Under the pieces are notes generated by a model. The model saw nothing but the letters and a program-made list of their open reading frames with translations. It was not told the DNA's origin and did no database searches. Of a stretch of 64,000 nucleotides of DNA, positions 36,832 through 45,164 are shown one piece after another (position 1 is the first letter of the stretch; every line of letters starts with the position of its first letter). The DNA is from Methylophaga sp. (lineage in GTDB: Bacteria > Pseudomonadota > Gammaproteobacteria > Nitrosococcales > Methylophagaceae), in NCBI GenBank assembly GCA_024636315.1, contig JAGXHJ010000048.1, forward strand, positions 1 through 64,000. Direction: 5' to 3'. The position numbers and the translations under genes were made by a program.

Positions 36832-38196
36832 ATGAATAAATCAACCGTGTTAGTTGTAGAAGATGATAATGATCTTCGTGGTGCATTATGTGACACGTTA
36901 GAGTTAGCGGGATATAAGGTATCATCAACGGATCAGGGGCAAAGCGCATTAGATAAATTAGCTAATGAATCTTTTGGCCTGCTGTTAAGCGACTTACAAA
37001 TGCGGCCAATGAATGGTCATACCTTAATGAAAAAGGCACGGGCATTACTACCCGATCTACCGATTTTATTGATGACTGCTTATGGCACTGTGCAAGGCGC
37101 TGTTGAAGCGATGCATGAAGGGGCCAGTGATTATTTAATTAAACCTTTTGAAGCAGATGATTTGTTAGATCGTGTTCAGCGTTATATTCGTACTGCACCT
37201 AGTACGGAGAATATGATTGCTGTAGATAAGAGTTCAAGAGATTTATTAAGCTTGTCTCGCCGGGTGGCCGATACAGATGCCACAGTATTAATTACTGGTG
37301 AAAGTGGAACGGGTAAAGAAGTCCTTGCTCGATTTTTACACGACAATTCACCACGAAATGACAAGCCATTTATAGCAATCAATTGCGCCGCCATTCCTGA
37401 AAACATGCTAGAAGCTACCTTATTTGGTTATGAAAAAGGAGCCTTTACAGGGGCTAGTCAAGCCTATGCCGGTAAATTTGAGCAGGCACAGCAGGGCACA
37501 ATTTTACTCGATGAAATTTCTGAAATGGACTTGAGTTTGCAAGCGAAGTTATTACGTGTGTTACAAGAACGAGAAGTGGAACGATTAGGTGGACGTAAAT
37601 TATTATCTTTAGATGTACGAGTACTTGCAACAACAAACAGAATCTTACGTGAAGAAATAAAAGCGGGACGCTTCAGAGAAGATTTATTCTATCGTTTGAA
37701 TGTGTTTCCTTTGCAATTATTGCCATTGCGAGAAAGACCAGACGATATTTTACCGTTGGCCCAACAGTTGATAAGTCGTCATTGTCGTCAAGCAAAACGT
37801 TTGGCACCAGAGTTTGATAAAAGTGCGGTGAAAGCATTATTAGCTAATTACTGGCAAGGCAATGTCCGTGAATTAGATAATGTTTTACAGCGCGCGTTAA
37901 TTTTGCAATCTGGCGATAGTATTAAGGCACAAGATTTAGCCTTTGAGTCTATGGCTATGGAGTTCAGTAATAGTCAAAATACTGACAGTGAACATGGCAT
38001 TGATAATAGTTTAAATGATGATTTACGTAGCCATGAACAGCGGCATATTATTGAAGCATTAGAAAATAATAATGGTGCTAGACGCGCTACCGCTAACGAT
38101 TTAGGGATAAGTGAACGCACGCTACGATATAAGATTACGCGATTTAGAGAGCAAGGCGTTGAGATTCCAGAGAAGGTTGGCAAGAAGTCTGCATAA
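36832..38196 (+). CDS. fleR: flagellar sigma-54-dependent response regulator FleR/FlrC
   Basis: A 454-residue NtrC-type regulator. The receiver domain (1-120) has phospho-Asp54 in LLSDLQM. The AAA+ domain (about 135-370) has [22 protein letters not shown] and GTILLDEISEMDLSLQAKLL. The Fis-type helix-turn-helix is at the C-terminus (RRATANDLGISERTLRYKI). It is the partner of FleS and should drive class III promoters such as those of the first flagellin or flgH. A sigma-54 site for fliE overlaps its last codons. Confidence 0.95.
   Translation: MNKSTVLVVEDDNDLRGALCDTLELAGYKVSSTDQGQSALDKLANESFGLLLSDLQMRPMNGHTLMKKARALLPDLPILLMTAYGTVQGAVEAMHEGASDYLIKPFEADDLLDRVQRYIRTAPSTENMIAVDKSSRDLLSLSRRVADTDATVLITGESGTGKEVLARFLHDNSPRNDKPFIAINCAAIPENMLEATLFGYEKGAFTGASQAYAGKFEQAQQGTILLDEISEMDLSLQAKLLRVLQEREVERLGGRKLLSLDVRVLATTNRILREEIKAGRFREDLFYRLNVFPLQLLPLRERPDDILPLAQQLISRHCRQAKRLAPEFDKSAVKALLANYWQGNVRELDNVLQRALILQSGDSIKAQDLAFESMAMEFSNSQNTDSEHGIDNSLNDDLRSHEQRHIIEALENNNGARRATANDLGISERTLRYKITRFREQGVEIPEKVGKKSA
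38177..38193 (+). promoter_or_regulatory. sigma-54 promoter of fliEFGHIJ
   Basis: GTTGGCAAGAAGTCTGCAT has TTGGCA and GC with exactly ten bases between GG and GC. It overlaps the fleR stop codon and lies about 35 bases before fliE, leaving a leader of about 24 bases with GGAG. Confidence 0.7.
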
Positions 38197-38227
38197 GTAA
38201 GGTTAACCAAAGAATTACTGGAGAACC

Positions 38228-38569
38228 ATGATGATTAATGCAATTGACCCTAACCAATTATTAATGCAAATGCGTGCCGCACAAGCACAAGCATCTCAAC
38301 AAATACCTCAAATTACGACACCTAGTCAAAGCGAAGGTGGCGATTCGGTGAGTTTTTCAAGCTTAATGAAATCAGCGGTTGATCAAGTTAACGAAACGCA
38401 ACAAGCCTCTGGCAAGCTTAAAACAGCTTTTGAAATGGGTGATCCCAGCGTCAGTTTAGCTGATGCGATGATTGCATCACAAAAAGCAAGTGTGGCCTTT
38501 CAAGCAACATTGCAAGTACGAAATAAGTTAGTTTCGGCATATGAAGAAGTGATGAGAATGAGCGTTTAG
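38228..38569 (+). CDS. fliE: flagellar hook-basal body protein FliE
   Basis: A 113-residue protein connecting the MS ring to the rod. The C-terminal family pattern is clear: SFSSLMKSAVDQVNETQQAS, GDPSVSLADAMIASQKASVA and FQATLQVRNKLVSAYEEVMR. GGAG precedes the ATG. It is the first gene of the fliE-J operon. Confidence 0.96.
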   Translation: MMINAIDPNQLLMQMRAAQAQASQQIPQITTPSQSEGGDSVSFSSLMKSAVDQVNETQQASGKLKTAFEMGDPSVSLADAMIASQKASVAFQATLQVRNKLVSAYEEVMRMSV

Positions 38570-38609
38570 ATTTCCTAAACTCTATAATTGATACTTAAAG
38601 AGAAAAATC

Positions 38610-40301
38610 ATGGAAAACGCCCCAGCCACTATTAATTCTCCAGGAACGATGCCATTGCCCACTACACCACTTGGTGCAATGCAAGCTAACGTCTCGCGCC
38701 AACCTGTTATGAAACAAATCATGTTTTTAGTCGCCATTGCAGCCAGTATTGCAATTGGTGGTTATGTATTGATGTGGTCACAAACGCCAAATTATCAGGT
38801 GTTGTTTTCAGGGATGCAGCCGAAAGAATCTGCAGAGGTTGTCGCTATCTTGCAGCAATCTAATATTGAATATAAGTTAGATCCTACTACGGGTGCATTA
38901 TTAGTACCTGCTTCTGAAGTGCAAGCTCTACGTATGAAACTGGCCGCAGAAGGTCTTCCACGGAGCTCAACTCAAGGTATGGAAATGTTGGATGGTGATC
39001 AAGGATTTGGTACCAGCCAATTTGTAGAGCGCGCCCGTTATCAACGCGCTATGGAAGAAGAGCTCTCACGTTCAATCTCACAATTAAATAATGTTCAAAG
39101 TGCTCGCGTACATTTGGCGACACCAAAACAATCTGTTTTTGTTCGTGATCGTAAAGAGCCAACGGCATCCGTCATCTTAAATTTATATGCAGGAAGAAAC
39201 ATAGAACCGGGTCAAGTGACGGCCATTACCCATATGGTGGCATCAAGTGTACCCAATATGTCTAATGCAGACGTTACTGTCGTCGATCAACGGGGGCGAC
39301 TGCTGAGCAAAAATGATCGTGATGCTAATGTGGCATTAAGTGATACTCAGTTGGAATACACCCAAAAATTAGAAAAAGGCTATATTCGCCGTATTGAAGA
39401 TATATTGTCTCCGATTGTGGGTATGGACGGTGTTCGAGCCCAAGTGGTCGCTGAAGTTGATTTCACCGTCACTGAGCAAACTCAAGAAAGTTATAACCCT
39501 GATCTTGCCGCCGTGCGTAGTGAACAAATACAAGAAGAAAAACGTGTAGGTGCTGGCGGTGCAATGGGTGTGCCTGGCGCGCTAAGCAATCAACCCGCTG
39601 GAGGTGGTGTTGCTCCTGAAACGACAATTAATGCAACTAATGCTACCCAAGAATCTAGTTCAACAGTACCTGGTAGTAGTAGCAAAAACAGTACGACGAA
39701 TTATGAATTAGACCGTACGATAAGCCATACCCGTGTCGCTCCAGGAGCGGTTAGAAAATTAAGTGTTGCAGTATTAATTGATGAGCGTCATAGTCTTGAT
39801 GCAGAAGGTAACGTGATTACTACGGCACTTACAGAACCGGAAATGACACGAATCAATGCTTTGGTGATGGATGCAATTGGTTTTAATCAAGCCCGAGGTG
39901 ATAGTTTAAATGTGGTTAATGCACCGTTTATCGTGCCTGCTATAGTTGCCGCTTTGCCTGACCTACCGATATGGCAGCAAACATGGGTGTGGGATGTTGC
40001 TAAACAAGTATTGGGTGGATTATTGGTATTATTCTTAATCTTCGGTGTGATTCGCCCTGCTTTTAAAGATTTAAATAAGATCCCTGTAGCAGATAATAAG
40101 CAAAATTCAGGTGCTAACTCCCAAGGTAGCCCATCTACGCAACAACGAGCAGCTACGGGTTCTACTGGCGATGACATCGCTAAGATCACCACGGGTTCCG
40201 CCGATATGGAAGAACAACTGAGTAATGTACGTAGCTTAGTGCAGCAAGATCCTGCATTAGTTGCGCAAGTGGTTAAAAATTGGTCGGCGAGTGATGCATA
40301 A
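38610..40301 (+). CDS. fliF: flagellar MS-ring protein FliF
   Basis: A 563-residue inner-membrane ring protein. The first membrane helix lies at about 32-53 and the second at about 460-482. The periplasmic ring-building domains between them include NYQVLFSGMQPKESAEVVAI and YQRAMEEELSRSISQLNNVQ. The cytoplasmic C-terminus, which binds FliG, ends EEQLSNVRSLVQQDPALVAQ and VVKNWSASDA. TAATG overlap couples it to fliG. Confidence 0.97.
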   Translation: MENAPATINSPGTMPLPTTPLGAMQANVSRQPVMKQIMFLVAIAASIAIGGYVLMWSQTPNYQVLFSGMQPKESAEVVAILQQSNIEYKLDPTTGALLVPASEVQALRMKLAAEGLPRSSTQGMEMLDGDQGFGTSQFVERARYQRAMEEELSRSISQLNNVQSARVHLATPKQSVFVRDRKEPTASVILNLYAGRNIEPGQVTAITHMVASSVPNMSNADVTVVDQRGRLLSKNDRDANVALSDTQLEYTQKLEKGYIRRIEDILSPIVGMDGVRAQVVAEVDFTVTEQTQESYNPDLAAVRSEQIQEEKRVGAGGAMGVPGALSNQPAGGGVAPETTINATNATQESSSTVPGSSSKNSTTNYELDRTISHTRVAPGAVRKLSVAVLIDERHSLDAEGNVITTALTEPEMTRINALVMDAIGFNQARGDSLNVVNAPFIVPAIVAALPDLPIWQQTWVWDVAKQVLGGLLVLFLIFGVIRPAFKDLNKIPVADNKQNSGANSQGSPSTQQRAATGSTGDDIAKITTGSADMEEQLSNVRSLVQQDPALVAQVVKNWSASDA

Positions 40302-41311
40302 TGGCTGAAGAAGCACGAAAATTAACAGGCACAGAAAAAGCGGCAGTATTCTTGCGGTCATTAGGTGAAACTGATGCGGCGGAAGTATTGAAGCACATGA
40401 CGCCGAAAGAAGTGCAAAAGATTGGTCAGGCCATGGCGAGACTAAGTAATGTGAATCGGCTTGAAGTAAAAAGTGTATTGGATGACTTTGTGTCTACCGT
40501 AGAACAAGAAACGGGCTTAGGTATCGGTTCACATGATTATGTTCGTAAAATGTTGGTGGGCGCATTAGGCGAGGATAAGGCGGGTAGTTTGTTAGACCGG
40601 ATCTTGTCAGGTGGCAATACTAATGGCTTAGAACAACTTAAATGGATGGATTCTCGCGCCATTTACGAAGTTATTCGACTAGAGCATCCACAAATTATTG
40701 CGATTGTCTGCTCCTTTTTAGAAGCCGATCAGGCCGCATCTGTCCTTTCCCAATTTCCTGAGCGCGATCAAGCAAATATTTTACTGCGTGTTGCAACATT
40801 AGATGGTATTCAACCGTCAGCATTAACTGAATTGAATGATATTTTAGAAAAACAATTTAGTGGTAATGCCGGTGGTCAAACAACGTCGGTTGGTGGGCTG
40901 AAAACAGCGGCCGATATACTCAACTTTGTTGAAGGCAGTGTTGAAGCGGCCATCATGGAGAAAATAAAAGAATCTGAACCTGATTTGGGCCAAGGTATCG
41001 AAGATCTTATGTTTGTCTTTGATAATCTTATTGATGTTGATGATCGTGGCATTCAGACCTTGATGCGTGAAATCCAAACTGATCAGTTACAGCTTGCCTT
41101 GAAAGGCGCTGATGAAAGTCTGCGAGAAAAATTCCTTAAAAATATGTCACAACGGGCTGCTGAAATGTTACGCGATGATTTAGAAGCAATGCCTCCGGTG
41201 CGAGTGAGTGATGTCGAAGCGGCTCAAAAAGTGATACTTACTGCCGCGCGTACTTTGTCTGATAAAGGTGAAATTATGTTAGGTGGCGGTGGTGGCGATG
41301 ACTTCCTCTGA
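40301..41311 (+). CDS. fliG: flagellar motor switch protein FliG
   Basis: A 336-residue rotor protein. The N-terminal domain (about 5-100) should bind FliF, the middle domain (about 115-195) carries ESDQA-type EHPQIIAIVCSFLEADQAA (the EHPQ motif), and the C-terminal torque helix has DLMFVFDNLIDVDDRGIQTL. The C-terminus ends in a Gly-rich GGGGDDFL tail whose DNA also holds the start of fliH. Confidence 0.97.
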   Translation: MAEEARKLTGTEKAAVFLRSLGETDAAEVLKHMTPKEVQKIGQAMARLSNVNRLEVKSVLDDFVSTVEQETGLGIGSHDYVRKMLVGALGEDKAGSLLDRILSGGNTNGLEQLKWMDSRAIYEVIRLEHPQIIAIVCSFLEADQAASVLSQFPERDQANILLRVATLDGIQPSALTELNDILEKQFSGNAGGQTTSVGGLKTAADILNFVEGSVEAAIMEKIKESEPDLGQGIEDLMFVFDNLIDVDDRGIQTLMREIQTDQLQLALKGADESLREKFLKNMSQRAAEMLRDDLEAMPPVRVSDVEAAQKVILTAARTLSDKGEIMLGGGGGDDFL

Positions 41312-41987
41312 TAATGAGCTCATTACTGCACAGTCTGATGTTGTGTCATCAGAAGAGCTTAACGCGGCTTATGAACGTTGGCAGGCACCAAAAATGGTGT
41401 CGGTTAATGATGTTGAAGATGAATCTCATAAATTATTTACTGTAGAAGATATAGAAGCACTACAAAAAGATGCGGAAGAGGAAGGCTATAAAGCCGGATT
41501 TGAGTTGGGACGTGACGCTGGTAACAAGGCTGGCTTAGCCGCGGGACAACAACAAATAAATCAGCAAGTGAACTATTTGAAACAGATCATGACCACTTTA
41601 AATACGCCGCTATTAGAGTTAGATCAACAAATTGAAACGGATTTACTTGCCCTAGTGACAACGATGACGCGGCAATTAGTGCGTCGAGAATTAAAAATGC
41701 AGCCCGAACATGTGATTGGTGCAGTTCGTGCCGCGATGGTCGTGTTACCAATCAATGATCGGAAATTAAAGATATTTTTGCACCCCCTAGATGTGGAGTT
41801 AGTAAAAAAAGGCTTATCACTTGAAGATGATGGCGGCTGGCATTGGATAGCAGATCCTTTATTAACGCGGGGTGGTGTTCGACTTGAAACCGTCGATACG
41901 ACTGTTGATGCCTCAGTGGAAGCACGTCTGAATAGTGTAATTAATAAATTATTGGGTGAGGAACGAAGTAGTGACCACGCCGAGTAA
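41298..41987 (+). CDS. fliH: flagellar export stator protein FliH
   Basis: A 229-residue negative regulator and peripheral stalk of the export ATPase. The middle has the GxxxG-type run [20 protein letters not shown]. The C-terminal domain, with [20 protein letters not shown] and [18 protein letters not shown], resembles ATP-synthase delta subunits. I take ATG 41298, which overlaps the end of fliG by 14 bases; the frame start at 41283 lies deeper inside fliG. It overlaps fliI. Confidence 0.93.
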   Translation: MTSSDNELITAQSDVVSSEELNAAYERWQAPKMVSVNDVEDESHKLFTVEDIEALQKDAEEEGYKAGFELGRDAGNKAGLAAGQQQINQQVNYLKQIMTTLNTPLLELDQQIETDLLALVTTMTRQLVRRELKMQPEHVIGAVRAAMVVLPINDRKLKIFLHPLDVELVKKGLSLEDDGGWHWIADPLLTRGGVRLETVDTTVDASVEARLNSVINKLLGEERSSDHAE

Positions 41988-43404
41988 TGCGTTATCTCTG
42001 CAAGCTAACCGCACTGAAAATTGGCGGTCACGATTAAGAGAACATCAACAAAGACTAGATAATGACCCGACAGAAGTACTGCCAGTAAAGGGACGTTTAA
42101 CTCGAATGGTAGGTTTGACCCTAGAGGCCGTTGGTTTTCAAGCCGCAATAGGTAGCCGCTGTGAAATAGAATGTGCGGCAGGCCGTACAGTAGAAGCTGA
42201 GGTGGTAGGCTTTTCGGGTGAAATCCTTTATTTGATGCCAACGGGTGATATGCGAGGGCTAGTACCCAATGCGCGTGTTAGGCCGCTTGCTAGTGATTCT
42301 CAAGTGCCAGTAGGTGATGGTTTATTAGGTCGCGTGGTGGATGGCGCTTGCAAACCTTTAGATGGCAAAGGCCCATTAAAAGTAAACGACCGTGTACCCT
42401 TACATGGCCAGCCGATTAACCCGCTAGCACGCTCACCAGTACGCCAACATTTAGATGTCGGTGTAGAAGCGATTAATGCCTTGCTAAGTGTTGGCCGTGG
42501 CCAAAGGATGGGGTTATTTGCCGGCAGTGGTGTAGGTAAAAGTGTGCTGTTAGGCATGATGACCAAGTTTACCGAAGCCGATGTGATAGTAGTAGGTTTG
42601 ATCGGTGAGCGTGGTCGAGAAGTTAAAGAATTTATTGAAGATATTTTGGGTGAAGAAGGTCTGAAGCGAGCAGTCGTGGTGGCATCACCTGCCGATCATT
42701 CTCCTTTAATGCGTTTGCATGGTGCGATGTTGGCAACCAGTATTGCTGAGTATTTCCGTGATCAAGGTAAGCAAGTTTTATTGTTAATGGATTCTCTTAC
42801 CCGTTTTGCCCAAGCACAACGTGAAATTGCCTTGGCAATAGGTGAGCCACCAGCCACCAAAGGTTATCCGCCTTCTGTATTTGCATTATTACCACAACTA
42901 GTTGAACGTGCCGGTACGGGCGCTCAGGGTAAAGGTGCTATTACTGCTATTTATACCGTTTTGACCGAAGGTGATGATCAGCAAGATCCGGTTGCTGATT
43001 CAGCAAGGGCCATTTTAGATGGTCACATTGTATTATCACGTCGCCTAGCAGAAGCGGGTCAATACCCTGCGATTGATGTTGAAGCATCAATTAGTCGAGT
43101 TATGCCACAAATTGTAGCCAAAGAGCATATTGGGCTGGCGCAATTGTTCAAACGTATCTTTGCAACGTATCGACAAAATCAAGACCTAATCAATATAGGT
43201 GCCTATGCGATGGGCACTGATTCAGAAATTGATGAAGCGATAGCATTGTATCCACGACTACAAATGCTTATTAAGCAAGATATGGATCAAGCCGTAAATT
43301 GGCAACAAAGCTTGGCGAATTTGAAGCAAGTGATGCAAGAACCGAATCCTAATAATAAAGCCACATCACCGATGACGATCAATCAAAACACAAAGCGTTT
43401 TTAA
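41971..43404 (+). CDS. fliI: flagellar export ATPase FliI
   Basis: A 477-residue hexameric ATPase related to F1-beta that powers unloading of export substrates. It has Walker [13 protein letters not shown] (about 170-181), [20 protein letters not shown] and [21 protein letters not shown] choose GTG 41971 because GAGGA lies 8 bases upstream; a GTG at 41956 would add five residues. It overlaps fliH by 17 bases. Confidence 0.96.
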   Translation: MTTPSNALSLQANRTENWRSRLREHQQRLDNDPTEVLPVKGRLTRMVGLTLEAVGFQAAIGSRCEIECAAGRTVEAEVVGFSGEILYLMPTGDMRGLVPNARVRPLASDSQVPVGDGLLGRVVDGACKPLDGKGPLKVNDRVPLHGQPINPLARSPVRQHLDVGVEAINALLSVGRGQRMGLFAGSGVGKSVLLGMMTKFTEADVIVVGLIGERGREVKEFIEDILGEEGLKRAVVVASPADHSPLMRLHGAMLATSIAEYFRDQGKQVLLLMDSLTRFAQAQREIALAIGEPPATKGYPPSVFALLPQLVERAGTGAQGKGAITAIYTVLTEGDDQQDPVADSARAILDGHIVLSRRLAEAGQYPAIDVEASISRVMPQIVAKEHIGLAQLFKRIFATYRQNQDLINIGAYAMGTDSEIDEAIALYPRLQMLIKQDMDQAVNWQQSLANLKQVMQEPNPNNKATSPMTINQNTKRF

Positions 43405-43441
43405 TCTCATCTTTAATGCTAAATCCTGATACATTAGAAAT

Positions 43442-43885
43442 ATGAAACGATCAAAGCGATTATCCCCTGTTGTTGTTATAGCAGCTAAAGACACTGAAGC
43501 AGCCCTTATAAAAGTCGGTACTGCTAATGTTGCCTGGTTAGCAGATAAGGAACAATTGGATGATTTGCATCGCTACAGATCTGAGTACCTCGATAGGTTT
43601 CGCCGTGGTGATACTTTGGTAATGACAGCACAAAAAGTATTGGAGTTACGGAGCTTTCTGGTTCACCTAGATCAAGCCATTGAGGCTCAAACCCAACAAG
43701 TTAAAGCGCGTTATGCTACTTTGGCACGCCATCGCGTATTGTGGCAACAAGCCAGCAGTAAAGAACAAGCTATGCAATCACTAGTGGGTCGTTATCAGGA
43801 TGAAGAGTTCAAACAAGAATCGCGACAAGAACAACTAGATAATGATGAACGCAATACCTCGCAATGGCTGCGTCGATCTCGCTAA
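43442..43885 (+). CDS. fliJ: flagellar export chaperone FliJ
   Basis: A 147-residue, almost wholly helical coiled-coil protein with many Gln, Lys, Arg and Glu. Sequence conservation is low, as is usual in FliJ. The call rests on the position after fliI, its size and the coiled-coil pattern (QKVLELRSFLVHLDQAIEAQ). It should help FliI and escort export substrates. Confidence 0.88.
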   Translation: MKRSKRLSPVVVIAAKDTEAALIKVGTANVAWLADKEQLDDLHRYRSEYLDRFRRGDTLVMTAQKVLELRSFLVHLDQAIEAQTQQVKARYATLARHRVLWQQASSKEQAMQSLVGRYQDEEFKQESRQEQLDNDERNTSQWLRRSR

Positions 43886-43895
43886 GATTGCCTCT

Positions 43896-43919
43896 AGATT
43901 TTTAGTCTAAAAATCTTTG
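43896..43919 (+). terminator. possible terminator after fliJ
   Basis: AGATTTTTA pairs with TAAAAATCT around GTC, only 10 bases after fliJ, followed by a short TT. AT-rich with no long T run, so weak. The rest of the gap to 44143 holds the sigma-54 site below. Confidence 0.4.
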
Positions 43920-44059
43920 AACTATGAGTCAATATTACTCATTAAACTTCCGAATTTATATCAACCAGTTTGCTACTTGATTATAGAATACTGTTTTCTC
44001 TATCTTGTCAGCATACTTTGGCTGTGTATTTATCATACATATTATGCTGTGAAAATTAG

Positions 44060-44077
44060 CTGGCATGGTCTCTGCAT
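44060..44077 (+). promoter_or_regulatory. sigma-54 promoter of the chemotaxis block
   Basis: CTGGCATGGTCTCTGCAT has TGGCA and GC with ten bases between GG and GC. It lies 66 bases before the small gene at 44143 and is the only clear promoter between fliJ and cheA. Confidence 0.72.
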
Positions 44078-44142
44078 TATAGTTACTGTATAGGGTGAAA
44101 AAGATTGCTCGGAAGTGATTATAGATAATAGGAAAACATGAT

Positions 44143-44328
44143 ATGGCGGGGCATAAGGCTGTAATGACAAGTCAAATGTATCGGCAACAAAGAAAGCTTA
44201 GCGCGATACATGACAATGATAAAGCGGCAAAAATAACCGATTTAAGTTTGCCGGAAAAATCGCTCAGTCACCGTGAACGTTGGGACGAAATGCTACAAAC
44301 ATATTGTGATTTTCTTATACGCTATTGA
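44143..44328 (+). CDS. small protein of unknown function ahead of the chemotaxis genes
   Basis: Not recognised. The 61-residue product is hydrophilic, with a basic N-terminal half (MYRQQRKLSA) and a C-terminal helix (RERWDEMLQTYCDFLIRY). It has AGGAAAAC upstream, follows a sigma-54 promoter and ends 17 bases before the STAS gene, so expression with the chemotaxis proteins is likely. There is no signal peptide or membrane helix. Confidence 0.65.
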   Translation: MAGHKAVMTSQMYRQQRKLSAIHDNDKAAKITDLSLPEKSLSHRERWDEMLQTYCDFLIRY

Positions 44329-44345
44329 GAACAAGGAAATAAGTA

Positions 44346-44642
44346 ATGTCTGACAAAGAAATAACGGTAATAGATTGTGGTGATGCCTTAGGAATTGCCA
44401 ACGTAGGGGATATGTATGAGCGTGTGTTAACCAGCTTAGCAGAAGGTCATACCATACAGTTCAATGTACGTAAGATTGAGCGTGTTGATACTGCGGCGAT
44501 GCAGATGATTTATGCTTTTTCAAAAGAAGCGGAGAAACACGGTCATGTTTTACTTTGGGAAGGCGCGAGTGAGGCGTTTGTGCGTAGTGCCAAAATGTTA
44601 GGGTTGGCAACACTTATGAATATGACTGACAATACTATTTGA
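44346..44642 (+). CDS. STAS-domain protein (anti-sigma-antagonist-like)
   Basis: A 98-residue single STAS domain. The central segment RKIERVDTAAMQMIYAFSKE corresponds to the phosphorylatable loop of SpoIIAA-like proteins, with Thr next to the Asp. The C-terminal helix has SEAFVRSAKMLGLATLM. Stand-alone STAS proteins are frequent next to cheY and cheA in gammaproteobacterial chemosensory clusters; their exact role is unclear. No cognate anti-sigma kinase is seen in the window. Confidence 0.85.
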   Translation: MSDKEITVIDCGDALGIANVGDMYERVLTSLAEGHTIQFNVRKIERVDTAAMQMIYAFSKEAEKHGHVLLWEGASEAFVRSAKMLGLATLMNMTDNTI

Positions 44643-44726
44643 GGTCGCTCAGTAGTCATTCGCCATCTAAGCGTGAATAAAATAAATTTGGGATATAGTG
44701 TGTCAAAAAGAGGAATATAAAATCCC

Positions 44727-45089
44727 ATGGCGAGAATTTTGGCAGTTGATGATTCAGCTTCGATGAGGCAAATGGTGGCTTTCACATTGAAAGCGGCGGG
44801 TCATACCGTAACCAATGCTGTAGATGGCAAACAGGCGTTAGAGATCGCAAGAACACAAGCTTTTGATTTGGTATTAACCGATGTGAATATGCCAATTATG
44901 GATGGTTTTACTTTAATAACCGAGTTAAGGGCATTACCGGCATTTAAATTTACCCCAATTTTGGTGTTAACTACGGAAGCGGGCATGGATAAGAAACAAG
45001 CAGGTCGAGCAGCAGGTGCTACGGGTTGGTTAATTAAACCTTTCAACCCAGATCAGTTGTTAGCAACAATTCGAAAAGTGCTGGGGTAA
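44727..45089 (+). CDS. cheY: CheY-family response regulator
   Basis: A 120-residue single receiver domain. It has the acidic pair in AVDDSASMRQMV (Asp8, Asp9), phospho-Asp52 in LTDVNMPIMDG, Thr82/83 in LVLTTEAG and Lys104 in WLIKPF. It should be phosphorylated by the CheA that follows. This type (MARILAVDDSASMRQMV) is often encoded with a STAS protein and CheA. Whether it binds the motor switch or acts as a phosphate sink cannot be told. Confidence 0.93.
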   Translation: MARILAVDDSASMRQMVAFTLKAAGHTVTNAVDGKQALEIARTQAFDLVLTDVNMPIMDGFTLITELRALPAFKFTPILVLTTEAGMDKKQAGRAAGATGWLIKPFNPDQLLATIRKVLG

Positions 45090-45164
45090 TTTACTTTTTA
45101 ATAAACAATTCCTTACGTTATGTTTGTGGAGGACGTGCACTCTAAAGTCAGGTAGAAAGAAACG

